Source: Mycobacterium sp. IS-1590 (lineage in GTDB: Bacteria; Actinomycetota; Actinomycetes; Mycobacteriales; Mycobacteriaceae). From it: 64,000 bases of DNA. The stretch covers positions 124,001-188,000 of the forward strand of contig NZ_LQIW01000023.1 of assembly GCF_001500025.1 (NCBI RefSeq). The letters are read 5' to 3'. Of this stretch, positions 52,655 through 62,900 are shown in pieces. The translations under genes were made by a program, and so were the position numbers. Position 1 is the stretch's first letter; every line of letters starts with the position of its first letter. The notes under the pieces were generated by a model. It was not told the DNA's origin. It worked only from the letters and a program-made list of their open reading frames with translations, and did not search any database.

Positions 52655-55228
52655 CTAAGCCGTCCCTGCGACCTGATCGGCCGCGACTACCGTGTCGTAA
52701 AGACCATAGTGGGATAGCCCTTTGTGGGACTCAATCCCGGTGTACGAAAGCGACGAGTCTTCGTAGCGGCGGAAAGCGAATACCGCCTGGTTCATATGGG
52801 TCGCGTTGAAGACGCCGAGATTCACCAGTAGGTGGAAATCCGCGACGCTTAGCCCTGTAACTGCCTTGAACAGATCAGGTTCGAGCTTGGTGATGACATC
52901 CTGAAGTGTGTTCTCGCGGAAGTCGGTGAGATACATAAACGCCGGTATGCGAGTGGCGAACTTGATCAGCTTCTCCTGGATCTGCTTCCGCTTAGACTTG
53001 TACTCTTTCTCCTCAGCGGAAAGTTCCGTCTTCTCTGCCTTTGAGAGATTCTCGCCCTTCTCCTTCTTTGTCTGCTTGACCGCCTCGCTCTTATTGACGA
53101 CCGTCTCGAAGATGGCGCTCCCGAGCGCGCGGAAACCCTCGATGTTCATTACCGCCGCCATTGCGGCCTCGCTGTTCATAATGCGACGCAGAGTGTCGTT
53201 GTCGACGTTCACGAGGATCGCCGATTCCCACTTGCGCGCGAGCAGGGTAGCGGAGGTACCAGCCATCGCGATATCGAGGATGCCGCCGGCGTCGACTTGG
53301 GTCATATTCGACCCGTCATACGCGAGCACGGGTAGGAAGCTCACCAACTCCTCTACCGCGTGCTCAGGATTCGGTGTCTCTGGTGACAGGCCTGCGCCGT
53401 AGTCGGCGATCTGCCGCAGGGCGCGGGTGGGCGCAAAGTCGAAAACGAAGCAAACGGGCTTCAATACGACCTCGGCGTTGGGGTCATCACCGTCGGGATT
53501 CTTGATGGACCAGGGTGATTGGACCCGGAACGCTGCCTGGAAGTACGTCTCGGGGGAGTTGAGATTGCGCAGCATGAGGATCGATGCCCACTGTTTGACG
53601 GTGACGCCTGTGGTGAGCTTGCCGCATGACAGGGTGATGGTCTTGGTGTCGTGGCCATCACGGATAGCATCACGCACTGGTGGCAGTGCATTCAGCCCGA
53701 TACCCGCGTGCGGTCCCGCCACCCTAAGAACCTGATACTCATGCCAAAACACGTTCTGTGGCTCCGCGAGAAGATTTGCCATCGCGTCACACGCGGCGAC
53801 GTTGGGTAGAAACCAGAACGAATGCTGCATGTAGGGGAGCAGGCGCGCGTCGGAGTAAGGGAAGGGCGGCCGAGTGCTGGCCTTCAAAGCGCCTACTTGC
53901 GTGGGCAGGTGCCCGCTGCGGATGATGTCCAGCCACTTTTGGACGTCCGTCTTATGAGTGAAGTGCGCATCCTCACCGGACCCGGTGGCGTCGAAGAAGG
54001 CGTTGAGGTCGAACTCATCGAACTCGCCCTGGCGTGCTACCGCGATCAATTCGTCCGGCATTTGGTAAGTGAGGAGACGCATCTCAGGAAGAGCGCCGTA
54101 AGGGTTCCACCGGTCCGGATGGTCCCGACTGAACTCTGCTTTGGCGCGTTGCTCGTCGGTATAGGTCCAGTTGAAGATCTGTTCTTCTATGAATTCGCCG
54201 GTCGCCAGCGCCTTGAACGGTGTGCCGGACAGATACAGGTAGGCGCGGGTCGTGATTGGGAGGAATGCATCCTCGTCATTGCCGAGTTCGTCGAGTTCTT
54301 CTTCGAATGAGTCGAGGCTGTCGTTGTACTCCGCGGCGAGCTCCTTTTTCTTGACGTTCTCGTCTTCCCCTTCGAACAGTTCTTTTGCGTTGTCTCGCCA
54401 GGCGCCGAAGTGGTATTCGTCGAATATCACCAGGTCCCAGTTGGCGGTGTGCACCCATTCGTTCTTGGGCTTGATAAGACCGGTCTGGCGATCGCGACCG
54501 AGCAGGTCCTGGAAAGAGCCGAAGTAGACCAGGGGTTTTGCGGGGTCGGCTGATGACGGTTCACCGCTGCGATCAGCGGAGAAGTACTGCCAGCCGTCGA
54601 AATCTGCATGGGATTCGAGGTCGGTTTGCCAGGCGTCGGCGACCGCTGGCTTGAATGTCACCACCAAGATGCGCTTGGCATCAAGGCGCTTCGCCAACTG
54701 GTATGCAGCGAAGGTTTTTCCGAACCGCATTTTGGCATTCCACAGAAACCGCGGTACCGCTTTCGGGTCTTCGGCCCAGATCGACTGGTAATAGTCGTGG
54801 GTTTTCTTGACGGCTTGCTCCTGTTCAGGCCGAGGCCGAAACGTTTCGTGATGGGTGCCTGTGAGCTTCTGCCCTGTGCGGAGTTCCGTGATTGCGGTGA
54901 GCACGTCCGCCGGGGTGCAGCGGATCCATTCGCGGGCAGATCCGAAGATCGGATTCTCGAAGCCCTTCTCGACGAGCCGTTGGCGTACGTCCGAGTCGCG
55001 AAATACGGTGCCGTCGTCTCGCTCGGCCAGCTCGTCGACGTGGAGGGTATACGCCTGCTGCATTTGTCCTTGGGACTGGCGGATCCGCGCATTTACGTCG
55101 GGCTTGGTGGTCTGGCCGACCTTGATGAGGCCGGCGTAACCGCTAGGGGGGTCGTTCGGTGACCAGGCATATATCCGCAGCCGGGCCGCGGGCTTCTCTG
55201 GCAGAAGTTCCTCGATCGACCTACCCAT
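52655..55228 (-). CDS. Restriction subunit: GIY-YIG (T5orf172)-like nuclease plus SF2 helicase
   Basis: 857 residues. N-terminal GIY-YIG/T5orf172-like domain: YAGLIKVGQTTKPDVNARI (31-49) and SAREWIRCTPADVLTAI (97-113). Helicase motifs follow: motif I KMRFGKTFAAYQLAK (166-180), motif II VIFDEYHFG (DEYH, 270-273), motif III LSGTPFKAL and motif VI QAAFRVQSPW. A Lys/Glu-rich coiled segment (KQTKKEKGENLSKAEKTEL) lies near residue 735. The gene overlaps the methylase gene upstream by eight bases, so the nuclease-helicase is made with its protecting methylases. Composition is less GC-rich than the core genes. Confidence 0.87.
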   Translation of the reverse strand: MGRSIEELLPEKPAARLRIYAWSPNDPPSGYAGLIKVGQTTKPDVNARIRQSQGQMQQAYTLHVDELAERDDGTVFRDSDVRQRLVEKGFENPIFGSAREWIRCTPADVLTAITELRTGQKLTGTHHETFRPRPEQEQAVKKTHDYYQSIWAEDPKAVPRFLWNAKMRFGKTFAAYQLAKRLDAKRILVVTFKPAVADAWQTDLESHADFDGWQYFSADRSGEPSSADPAKPLVYFGSFQDLLGRDRQTGLIKPKNEWVHTANWDLVIFDEYHFGAWRDNAKELFEGEDENVKKKELAAEYNDSLDSFEEELDELGNDEDAFLPITTRAYLYLSGTPFKALATGEFIEEQIFNWTYTDEQRAKAEFSRDHPDRWNPYGALPEMRLLTYQMPDELIAVARQGEFDEFDLNAFFDATGSGEDAHFTHKTDVQKWLDIIRSGHLPTQVGALKASTRPPFPYSDARLLPYMQHSFWFLPNVAACDAMANLLAEPQNVFWHEYQVLRVAGPHAGIGLNALPPVRDAIRDGHDTKTITLSCGKLTTGVTVKQWASILMLRNLNSPETYFQAAFRVQSPWSIKNPDGDDPNAEVVLKPVCFVFDFAPTRALRQIADYGAGLSPETPNPEHAVEELVSFLPVLAYDGSNMTQVDAGGILDIAMAGTSATLLARKWESAILVNVDNDTLRRIMNSEAAMAAVMNIEGFRALGSAIFETVVNKSEAVKQTKKEKGENLSKAEKTELSAEEKEYKSKRKQIQEKLIKFATRIPAFMYLTDFRENTLQDVITKLEPDLFKAVTGLSVADFHLLVNLGVFNATHMNQAVFAFRRYEDSSLSYTGIESHKGLSHYGLYDTVVAADQVAGTA

Positions 55229-56888
55229 CGGCGTCCTCGGCGTCGCTGACGTCCTCGCCGTCGTTGGAGTCGGAGTGCTCAGCGACCTGGGACTCGATGA
55301 ACGCGATCTCCTTTGGAGTCAGGCCGTAGCGTTCGTAGAGCAGCGCATCGGTCCACTCGCGGTCGAGCGGGATATCCGGTACGAATGAGTACACGTCGCG
55401 CGTCGCGTGCTGCGTCGACTTGCGCAAGGACACGAGAAAGCGCACCAAGCGGGTGCGGAGGTATCCCGCATACCGGGAAGCTTCCGTCTCAGTGGTAAAT
55501 CTTCCTGCCACGAGATATGTCTCGCTGCACGCCGTTCCAGGCCCGGCGAGAATCGGTTTCGACAAGAACTTTGTTTCGACGGCCGCGCTTGTACCTTGGA
55601 CTGCCGTCATTAAAACTTTCCACTCGTCGATCCATGCGTCATTCTGAGGAATTTCGCTTCGGTTTACCCATGAGATTCTGCGCGATCCAAACAGCTGGAC
55701 AGGCTGATTGAGGCCCCGCGGAGTCGCCTTCCCGTGAAAGTTGGTCGGGAGGCCGAAAGGCTTCCGACTAGATACACGCATTTCCAGCGACGGCTCCTTC
55801 TTCGCTCGCACCTTCTCGAGGATCGGGACAGCTTCATTGCGCCGGACAAGGACGTCGTAAGTATCGAGGTAGCGGGCGACCGGTTCGCCGACTGGTTTTC
55901 CATCCCACATCGTTTGGACGGTGCATGGTCCGTCGTATTCGCGGTCCCATAGGAAGTACGAGACCCCGCCTCTGATCTTGACCCCGGGGAATGCCTCGTA
56001 GAGCTTGGGGTAGTCCACGATCTCGCGCAGCCTGTGGTCACTGAGCATCGACTTTCGATAGTCGTCGAGTCCTTTGCCACCTGCGAACCACCGCGAAGGC
56101 GTGACGAAGACTGCGAACCGCGGATCTAGGCCTAGGGCCTTTGTTACGAACATCTGGTAGATCGGGGCAGCCGACGTGCCATATCCACCATCGCTCAGCT
56201 GATACGGGGGGTTGCCGATGATGACGTCGAATTGCATTGCTTCTCCAAATATCTCGGCGATCCGAGCCTTGATGTCGTCGGTGTGAATGAACGCGTAGGC
56301 GTGTGTTTCGAGGTCCTCGCCGCGTGCGTAGTTTTCTTCGCTGGCGCCGCAGTAGGTGCACCTGCGCTTGGTATAGATGACAATTTCGTCGCCGGTGAGT
56401 GGATCGGCTCGGAACTCCCGTGTGCCGCCAGCCCAGGTGTGCTCGGTTCGCTCGAACCAGATATTGCCGTCTTCAGTGTCGAAGGATTTGGCTATGGAGT
56501 GCGGGCCGTTGGCGTATTTCGAGCAGTAGACGCTGCGGCGGGCGAGCATACCTGTCAGCCGGGTGATCGCTATGGCATAGACCTGCTTGGTGAGGATGTG
56601 GTCGACGCGCTCGTTGAGGTCTGGAATTTGGTTGGCGAGACCGTCGGTGAGGCGCCGGACGATCTCGCGGAGGAACACTCCAGACTTTGTGAACGGGTCG
56701 AGGAACTTTACGTTCGGGTTGGCCCAGAGGTCGGCGCCGGCGTTTGCCTGGGCCCAGGATCTCGCCAAGAGATCCAGCATGGCGTTAGCCATCTCGGGCG
56801 GGGTGAATACCTCGTCGTTGGAGAGGTTGGCGATGCAGGTCAGAACATCTGGATTGTGGCCCCGCAGAGCAAAGGCGGCCTTGCTCAT
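55221..56888 (-). CDS. DNA adenine methyltransferase, Eco57I-like, with NPPY
   Basis: 555 residues. Motif X EVFTPPEMANAMLDLL, motif I variant DPFTKSGVFL (64-72) and motif IV IIGNPPYQLSDGGYG (NPPY 226-229) mark an N6-adenine methylase of the gamma class. RRCTYCGASEEN (about 175-186) may belong to a metal site. The C-terminal half (about 300-530) is the likely target-recognition region (ILAGPGTACSETYLVAGRF, RFLVSLRKSTQHATRDVYSFVP). Overlaps both neighbours by 4-8 bases. Unusual motif I, with TK in place of the normal Ala-Cys. Confidence 0.88.
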   Translation of the reverse strand: MSKAAFALRGHNPDVLTCIANLSNDEVFTPPEMANAMLDLLARSWAQANAGADLWANPNVKFLDPFTKSGVFLREIVRRLTDGLANQIPDLNERVDHILTKQVYAIAITRLTGMLARRSVYCSKYANGPHSIAKSFDTEDGNIWFERTEHTWAGGTREFRADPLTGDEIVIYTKRRCTYCGASEENYARGEDLETHAYAFIHTDDIKARIAEIFGEAMQFDVIIGNPPYQLSDGGYGTSAAPIYQMFVTKALGLDPRFAVFVTPSRWFAGGKGLDDYRKSMLSDHRLREIVDYPKLYEAFPGVKIRGGVSYFLWDREYDGPCTVQTMWDGKPVGEPVARYLDTYDVLVRRNEAVPILEKVRAKKEPSLEMRVSSRKPFGLPTNFHGKATPRGLNQPVQLFGSRRISWVNRSEIPQNDAWIDEWKVLMTAVQGTSAAVETKFLSKPILAGPGTACSETYLVAGRFTTETEASRYAGYLRTRLVRFLVSLRKSTQHATRDVYSFVPDIPLDREWTDALLYERYGLTPKEIAFIESQVAEHSDSNDGEDVSDAEDADG

Positions 56889-57574
56889 TCGTATGCCTGC
56901 TTGGCGATCTGGTCGACTGTCATGATCGGGTATGTCTTAACGGGGGTGAACAGGTCTTCTTCCTCCAGTTCACCGAAGAGCGTTCCTTCGTACGAGGCGC
57001 GCTGGGTGAGTGCGTCATAACGAAAGTCCCGGCGCTGAAACATGCCCTTACCTAGGTAGCCCCACTCGGGGAACGTGATTGGACCACCCGCTAGGTCGGT
57101 CATAGTCAGAGCGTCACCTTGGACGATATTTGCGGCGAGAACCACGACGGCGGCCCGCGCCCAGTCGTCTTCGTTGCCGACTCCCAAGAAGCTGCTGAAA
57201 ACAGCTGCGAGATTATTGCGGCATTCCTGTGCGTTGTCGGCGAGCAGCTCTATGCCGTAGGTGCACATCAGCGAAAACAGTGCGTAGTGACGCTTCTCGA
57301 ATTCGCTTTTCCCGTACCGGGACTGTACCGACGCGAACTTGCGAACGAGGATAGGGATGAGAAAGTTGCCCGCGCCGCATGCGGGTTCAAGCACCCTTGA
57401 GTCGATCCGCTCGGATTCGTGCTTTACAAGGTCGAGCATTGCCTCCACCATCCACCCGGGGGTGAACACCTCACCATGGTCAGCAACGCGTTGTTTGGAT
57501 TTGACCAGCTGCTCGGCCACTGCCAAGGGGATCGTTACAGTTGCTGCTCCGGCAGTTGGACCGTGTACGTTCAC
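56885..57574 (-). CDS. Short N6-methylase-like protein lacking motif IV
   Basis: 229 residues. Motif X HGEVFTPGWMVEAMLDLV (33-50), motif I VLEPACGAGNFLIPIL (61-76), motif II GIEL (107-110) and motif III VQGDAL (151-156) are those of a gamma-class adenine methylase, but where NPPY should follow there is only PITFPEWGYLGKGMFQRRDF and the protein ends soon after. It can bind SAM but should not methylate alone. First gene of the operon; GTG 57574; ATGA overlap with the full methylase. Probably a SAM-binding or specificity partner of the second methylase. Confidence 0.85.
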   Translation of the reverse strand: MNVHGPTAGAATVTIPLAVAEQLVKSKQRVADHGEVFTPGWMVEAMLDLVKHESERIDSRVLEPACGAGNFLIPILVRKFASVQSRYGKSEFEKRHYALFSLMCTYGIELLADNAQECRNNLAAVFSSFLGVGNEDDWARAAVVVLAANIVQGDALTMTDLAGGPITFPEWGYLGKGMFQRRDFRYDALTQRASYEGTLFGELEEEDLFTPVKTYPIMTVDQIAKQAYE

Positions 57575-57685
57575 CCGCCGAGCCTACGAGAATGTGTCCT
57601 CGGCAGCGCCGCCATCGTTGAACGTGTCCCGATCCGGAGGCGTTCGCATGCCGTATCCACGGTGCACCTGACTATCCTGCGTTAG

Positions 57686-59764
57686 ATGCGTGCCAAGGAG
57701 GGGACCTTCCGCGATCTGATGACGCAGGACCGCCAGTTTCAGGTGCCGCTGTACCAGCGGCACTATCGCTGGAAGACAGGTCAGCAAGAAGATCTGTGGC
57801 AAGACATCGCCGAACAGGACCGCGCGTTGGCGGACGGGAGCGCGATCCCGAAGCACTTCATCGGCAGCATCGTGGCGGTCGAGAAGGCCGCCGACCCGCT
57901 ACATGATTTCCGCGAGTTTCGCGTCGTCGACGGTCAGCAGCGTCTGACCACATTGTCGGTCGCGCTCGCAGCTTTGCGCGATGTTGCGGCACTCGACGAT
58001 CCCGAGCAGTTCGACCGCCTGAACAAGAAGTACCTAATCAACGACACGGAGCCCAAGGGCTCGGCCAGGTGGGCGCGTCTCGTACCGGGCGATGAGGATG
58101 CTGCTCCGTACTGGACGGTACTGACCGATCCAGCAAACATGTCCGGACATAGCGCGATCGTGAACGCTTACCGATTTTTCCAGCGCAAGATCAGCGCTCT
58201 CCGCGAAGCTGGGGAACTTGTCCCAGAACGGCTCGCGACGACGATCGGTGACCGGTTGGCGCTCGTCTTCGTGACTGTTTCCGAGGGCGAGCGACCCCAC
58301 AAGATCTTCGAGTCGATAAACGCGACGGGTGTCGGACTGACGCAATCCGACCTGTTGCGCAATTACCTGTTCATGGCGTTGGGGCCGCGCTCGAACACGG
58401 TCTACACCCAGCACTGGCGTCCTCTCGAGAAGGCGCTGGGAGTGGAGGGCCTGGAGGGGCTTGTTCGGGATGATCTCCAGTCGACGGGGGATTTCGTCAA
58501 GCAAGGCGATGTGTACCGAGCGGCGCGAAGTCGCCTCGAACCGTCAGCAGCGAATCTCGATTTCCTCGAAGATCACGTCAAGAGACTCGCGCGACGAGGT
58601 GCCTACTACTCGCTGTTCCTGCAACCGGCAGACCCGAACAACACGGCATCTGATCTCGGTCTCAGCAAGAAGGCGTTGAGGCATTTGGCTTTCTTGCGTG
58701 GCTGGGGCGCCAGCACAACTTATCCGTTGCTGTTGCATATCTATGCCGAGGTCGACGCCGGACGCGCAACCACCGCGCAAGCTGAGTCTTGCCTAGAAGC
58801 CATCGAGTCGTTCATCGTCAGGCGCTACGTCGTCGATGTACCGACGAACGTCTTGAACCGTCTCTTCATTGCCGTGATCGGCAATCTTCCCCAGGGTGAG
58901 CCGATTGACGTGGCCCTGCGTCGAGAGCTGTCACGGGATAAGCGGTGGCCCGACGACGACCGTGTCCGCGACGGGATCGCCACCGTGCACTACTACTCGA
59001 ATGGGCGAGCGCACCAGCAGCGGTTAGTTCTGCAGCGGCTGGAATCGCATCTGCGAGCCGAGGTCGATCTCGACTTCGACTCTGCCAAGCTCTCGATCGA
59101 ACACGTCATGCCACAGACGCTCAGTGAGGGCTGGAAGAAGCAGCTGGTTGACGCCGGCCACGATCCGCGCGAGGTCTTTGAGCGACTCGGCCATACTCTC
59201 GGAAATCTGACGCTGACGGCATGGAACTCGAAACTCTCGAATCAGCTTTTCGAGCGCAAGCAGGAGATTTTGCAGGATTCCGACCTTAAGCTGAACGAGC
59301 ATCTCGCTGCCGCTTCCCAGTGGGGAGTCGACGAAATTCAGAAGCGTTCGCAGGTGCTCGCCGACGCTGCGATCGCCTTGTGGTCCGCCCCTGTGCCGGG
59401 GGTTGTGACGGCGCGCTCGGGGTTCGACTGGACACGCGTCGACGATGCCGTCGCAGCGCTCCCGGCAGGCTCTTGGACGTCCTACGGCGACCTAGCCGAA
59501 CTCGCAGGAACGGCGGCACAGCCGACCGCAAACCACATCGCCCACGACCCCGCGGTAACGAACGCTTACCGCGTCCTCAGCGGTGATGGGTCCATCAGCT
59601 TCAAGTTCCAGTGGCATGACCCGTCCGACACTCGCGATCCAATGGAGATGCTGATCGGGGAGGGCATCGAATTCGATGACAACGACAAGGCGTCACAAGC
59701 GCAACGCCTCGGGCCTCCTGAGCTCGAAGCCCTGCTCGATAGCACGCCTTCTGAAGCGAAGTAG
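57686..59764 (+). CDS. GmrSD-type modified-DNA restriction enzyme with C-terminal alkyltransferase-like domain
   Basis: 692 residues. N-terminal DUF262 (GmrS): VPLYQRHYRW and VDGQQRLTTL (81-90), the NTP-dependent ParB-like site. C-terminal DUF1524 (GmrD): SIEHVMPQTL (470-479) and LGNLTLTAWNSKLSNQLF (506-523), an HNH nuclease. After about residue 580 comes LPAGSWTSYGDLAELAG and NAYRVLSGDG, which follows the O6-alkylguanine-DNA alkyltransferase pattern, but the PCHRV motif is replaced by NAYRV, so no acceptor Cys. This is an ATL-like DNA-binding module fused to a type IV restriction enzyme. Divergent from the restriction operon, 111 bases apart. Confidence 0.88.
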   Translation: MRAKEGTFRDLMTQDRQFQVPLYQRHYRWKTGQQEDLWQDIAEQDRALADGSAIPKHFIGSIVAVEKAADPLHDFREFRVVDGQQRLTTLSVALAALRDVAALDDPEQFDRLNKKYLINDTEPKGSARWARLVPGDEDAAPYWTVLTDPANMSGHSAIVNAYRFFQRKISALREAGELVPERLATTIGDRLALVFVTVSEGERPHKIFESINATGVGLTQSDLLRNYLFMALGPRSNTVYTQHWRPLEKALGVEGLEGLVRDDLQSTGDFVKQGDVYRAARSRLEPSAANLDFLEDHVKRLARRGAYYSLFLQPADPNNTASDLGLSKKALRHLAFLRGWGASTTYPLLLHIYAEVDAGRATTAQAESCLEAIESFIVRRYVVDVPTNVLNRLFIAVIGNLPQGEPIDVALRRELSRDKRWPDDDRVRDGIATVHYYSNGRAHQQRLVLQRLESHLRAEVDLDFDSAKLSIEHVMPQTLSEGWKKQLVDAGHDPREVFERLGHTLGNLTLTAWNSKLSNQLFERKQEILQDSDLKLNEHLAAASQWGVDEIQKRSQVLADAAIALWSAPVPGVVTARSGFDWTRVDDAVAALPAGSWTSYGDLAELAGTAAQPTANHIAHDPAVTNAYRVLSGDGSISFKFQWHDPSDTRDPMEMLIGEGIEFDDNDKASQAQRLGPPELEALLDSTPSEAK

Positions 59765-59863
59765 GCATCTTCCGCGCCGCCCAGACCGTCAGACGCGGAA
59801 TGCATCCCGCCCTCGCGGCCCTCGCGTATTAGTTCTGCCGGGCGTGCCTCAGTCGAATTTCGT

Positions 59864-59922
59864 CCGTCGGTAATCGACGGATCATACTGGCGCAGGGGTC
59901 GTATTCATTCGGGGTGAATACG
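59864..59922. terminator. Two hairpins between convergent genes
   Basis: CCGTCG-gtaat-CGACGG (59864-59880) and CGTATTCA-ttcgggg-TGAATACG (59900-59922) lie in the 206-base gap between the GmrSD gene and mmpL. A bidirectional terminator is the simplest reading; there is no long U-run. Confidence 0.5.
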
Positions 59923-59970
59923 CCCTCACGCTGGTCGGCATGTAGCGCCGGGTATTGCTCTGTTCGCTTC

Positions 59971-62900
59971 TCACCTCTCCTGGACCAGCACGTGAGGTGC
60001 GTCCTTCATGCCTCCTGCGTTGGTCTGACCACGTCGCGGGTTTGTTGCTTTGGTCGGCCACCAGCTGGCTTCGCGTAGGAGTGTGGCGATGGCGGGCACG
60101 GTGAGGGTGCGCACGAGGAAGGTGTCGAGCAGCAGCCCGAAGCCGATGATGAGGCCGGCTTGGATCATGATGGCGACTGAGCCGACCATGAGGCCGAACA
60201 TGCTGGCGGCGAATATCAGGCCAGCGGAGGTGATGACGGCTCCGGTGTTTGCCACGGTGCGCAGGACGCCGACGCGGATGTTGGTTCCGGATTCTTCGCG
60301 GAGCCGTGAGACGAGCAGCATGTTGTAGTCGGCGCCGACGGCGACGAGGATGATGAACGCCAGCAGCGGTACGGGCCAGGCGATTTCGTGGCCCAGTCCC
60401 CATTGGAAGACCACAACGCCGATGCCGAGCGAGGCGAGGTAATTGAGCACGACGGTGCCTAGTAGGTAGAGCGGTGCTAGGAGCGCTCGCAGCAGTAGGA
60501 CCAGGATGACGCCGACGATGATTATGGTGGCCATGGCCAGTTGTGCGAAGTCGGCCCATAGGAGTCGTTGGATATCGGAGTTTACGGCGGGGAAGCCGGC
60601 GACGGACACGGTGGCGTCGGCGAGTGACGTGTTGGGTCGTGCGGTGTTGGCGGTGTCGGTGATGCGGCTGGCGAGGTCCATGGCTTCAACGCTGTATGGG
60701 TCGTGGCTGCTTTCGATCATGAACCGCGCTGTTTTGCCGTCCGGTGAGAGGAATTGTTCGGCGACGTCGGTGAATTGCCGGTTCTCGAATGCGTTGGCGG
60801 GCAGGTAGAAACCGCTCGAGGAGTCGGAGTCGGCCGCTGCGCGTGAAGAGTTTTGTAGTTGGGTGGCGATCTGGCTCATGCCGGACAGCATTTCGATGTT
60901 GCTGTCGGCGAGGGTGCGGACGCCGGTGGCGAGTGCTTGGGCGCCGGAGGCGAGCTGTCCGATTCCGTCCTGTAGTCGGCGGAGATTGGTGGCCAGGTCG
61001 GCCGGGTCACCGAGGGCTCCGAATGCCTTGTCCAGCGAGGCGACTGCGTTCTGGACGTTGGCGAGGGTGCCACCGACGGTGGCGTTGGTGGCGGGATCGT
61101 AGCGGTCCCCGAGGTCGGCGATCTGGTTGAAGAATCCGCTGTCGCGCAGAGTGACCAGGATCTGCACCTGGTCGCGGATTTGGGCGCATTGCGGGGTGGT
61201 GGCACACCACGGCGAGGTGTTGAGGGCGCCGACGAGTGGGTCGAGTTGGGTGATCGCGTTTTGGGCTTGGTTGGCCAGCGGTCGTAGTCCTGGGCCGGAT
61301 TGGATGGCTTGGTCGACGGCGGGGGCAGTGGCGGAAAGTTGTTGCAGCAGCGGCCGGAACTGGTTGACCTGAGTTCCTGCGGATTGGGCTTGGGTGAGGA
61401 TTCCGGCCAGTGGTGTGAGGGCGGTGCGCACGGTGCTGTCGAGTTGGGCGAGGCCGTCGGCGAGCTGGTCGGCGCCGCCGGTGAGTTTGGCGAGGTCGTC
61501 TTTGCGGGAGTTGCCCTCGGCGACCGCGCCGGCCATTTTGTCGCCGATCTGGCCGTTCTGCCAGGCCAGTTCTGCTTGGTCGAGGCGCTCTCCGGTGGGG
61601 CGGGTGACTCCGGAAACCTTGGTGACGCCGGGGATCTGGGAGACGCGGGAGGCCATCTCGTCGAGATCGGCCAGTCCTTTCCCGGTCCGCATGTCGGTCG
61701 GGTTTTCCACGACGAGGAATTCGCTGATGACGACGTCTTTGCGGAAGTGGCGGTCCAGCAGGTGGTAGCCCTGGTTGCTGGCCGTGGTGTCTGGTTGTCC
61801 CTTGCGGTCGTCGTAGCTGATTTTGATGGTTGCGGCGGCTGCCGACAGGGCGAGCAGGATGACCAGGCTGACGATCAGTAGTGGCACGGGACGGCGGACC
61901 ACGGCGACGGCGACGCTGTTCCAGTAGCGGCGGGTGCGATCGGGTTTGGGCTCACCGATGCCGCGTTTGGCGGCTAGCGACAACACCGGTGGCAGCAGGG
62001 TGACGGTGGCCAGAAATCCGAACAGCACGGCGATGGCACACGCGGGGCCCAGGGCGGCGAAGACGCTGAGCCGCGCGAAGACCATGGCCAGGAACGCGAG
62101 TGCGACGGTGGCGGCGGAGGCGAGGATGACGCGCCCGATGCTGGCGGTGGCGTGGATGATGGCCTGATCGGCGGGTACTTGGGCGCGGCGCTGTTCGTGG
62201 TATCGGCTGATCAGGAACACGGTGTAGTCGGTTCCGGCGCCGAGCAGGATCGCCGTCATGAAGGCGACAGTGAACTGGGAGACCGGCATGCCCAACTCGC
62301 CGAGGGCGGACAGCACGCCGCGCCCGACTGCCAGGCTCAACCCGATTACCAGCAGCGGTAACAGCGCGGTGAACACCGACCGGTAGACGATCAGCAGGAT
62401 CAGGGCGATCACGCCCGCGGTAGCGATTGAGATCAGCAGCAGGTCGTGCTCGGCGGAGGCGATCATGTCGCTGAAGGTCGCCGGTGGTCCCGTTACCTGC
62501 ACAGTCGTGGTCGAGCCGGTGAACACCTCCGCCGCGATGTCGCGCACCGCGTTGACGGATTCGGCGGCCGTGGGGTCTCCGAGGGTGCCGGTGACGCCGA
62601 CGGGCAGATACCAGGCTTTGCGATCGGCGCTGACCGCCTGGGCTTCGGTAATCGGATCGGCCAGTAGGTCCTGCACCAGAAGGACGTGGTCGCCTTCGGC
62701 CTGCAACCGGCTCACGAGTTCGCCGTAGCGCTGCCGTGCAGTCGGAGTCAACCCATTGGGGTCTTCCATGGCGACGAACACCATGGTTTTCGAGCCTTCT
62801 TCGCCGAACGCGGCGCTCATGCGGTCAACCGTCTGCAAGGACGGCGCATCGCGAGGAATGAGGTCCACCGACTGTTGGCGCACCACGGTTTCCAGCTGGG

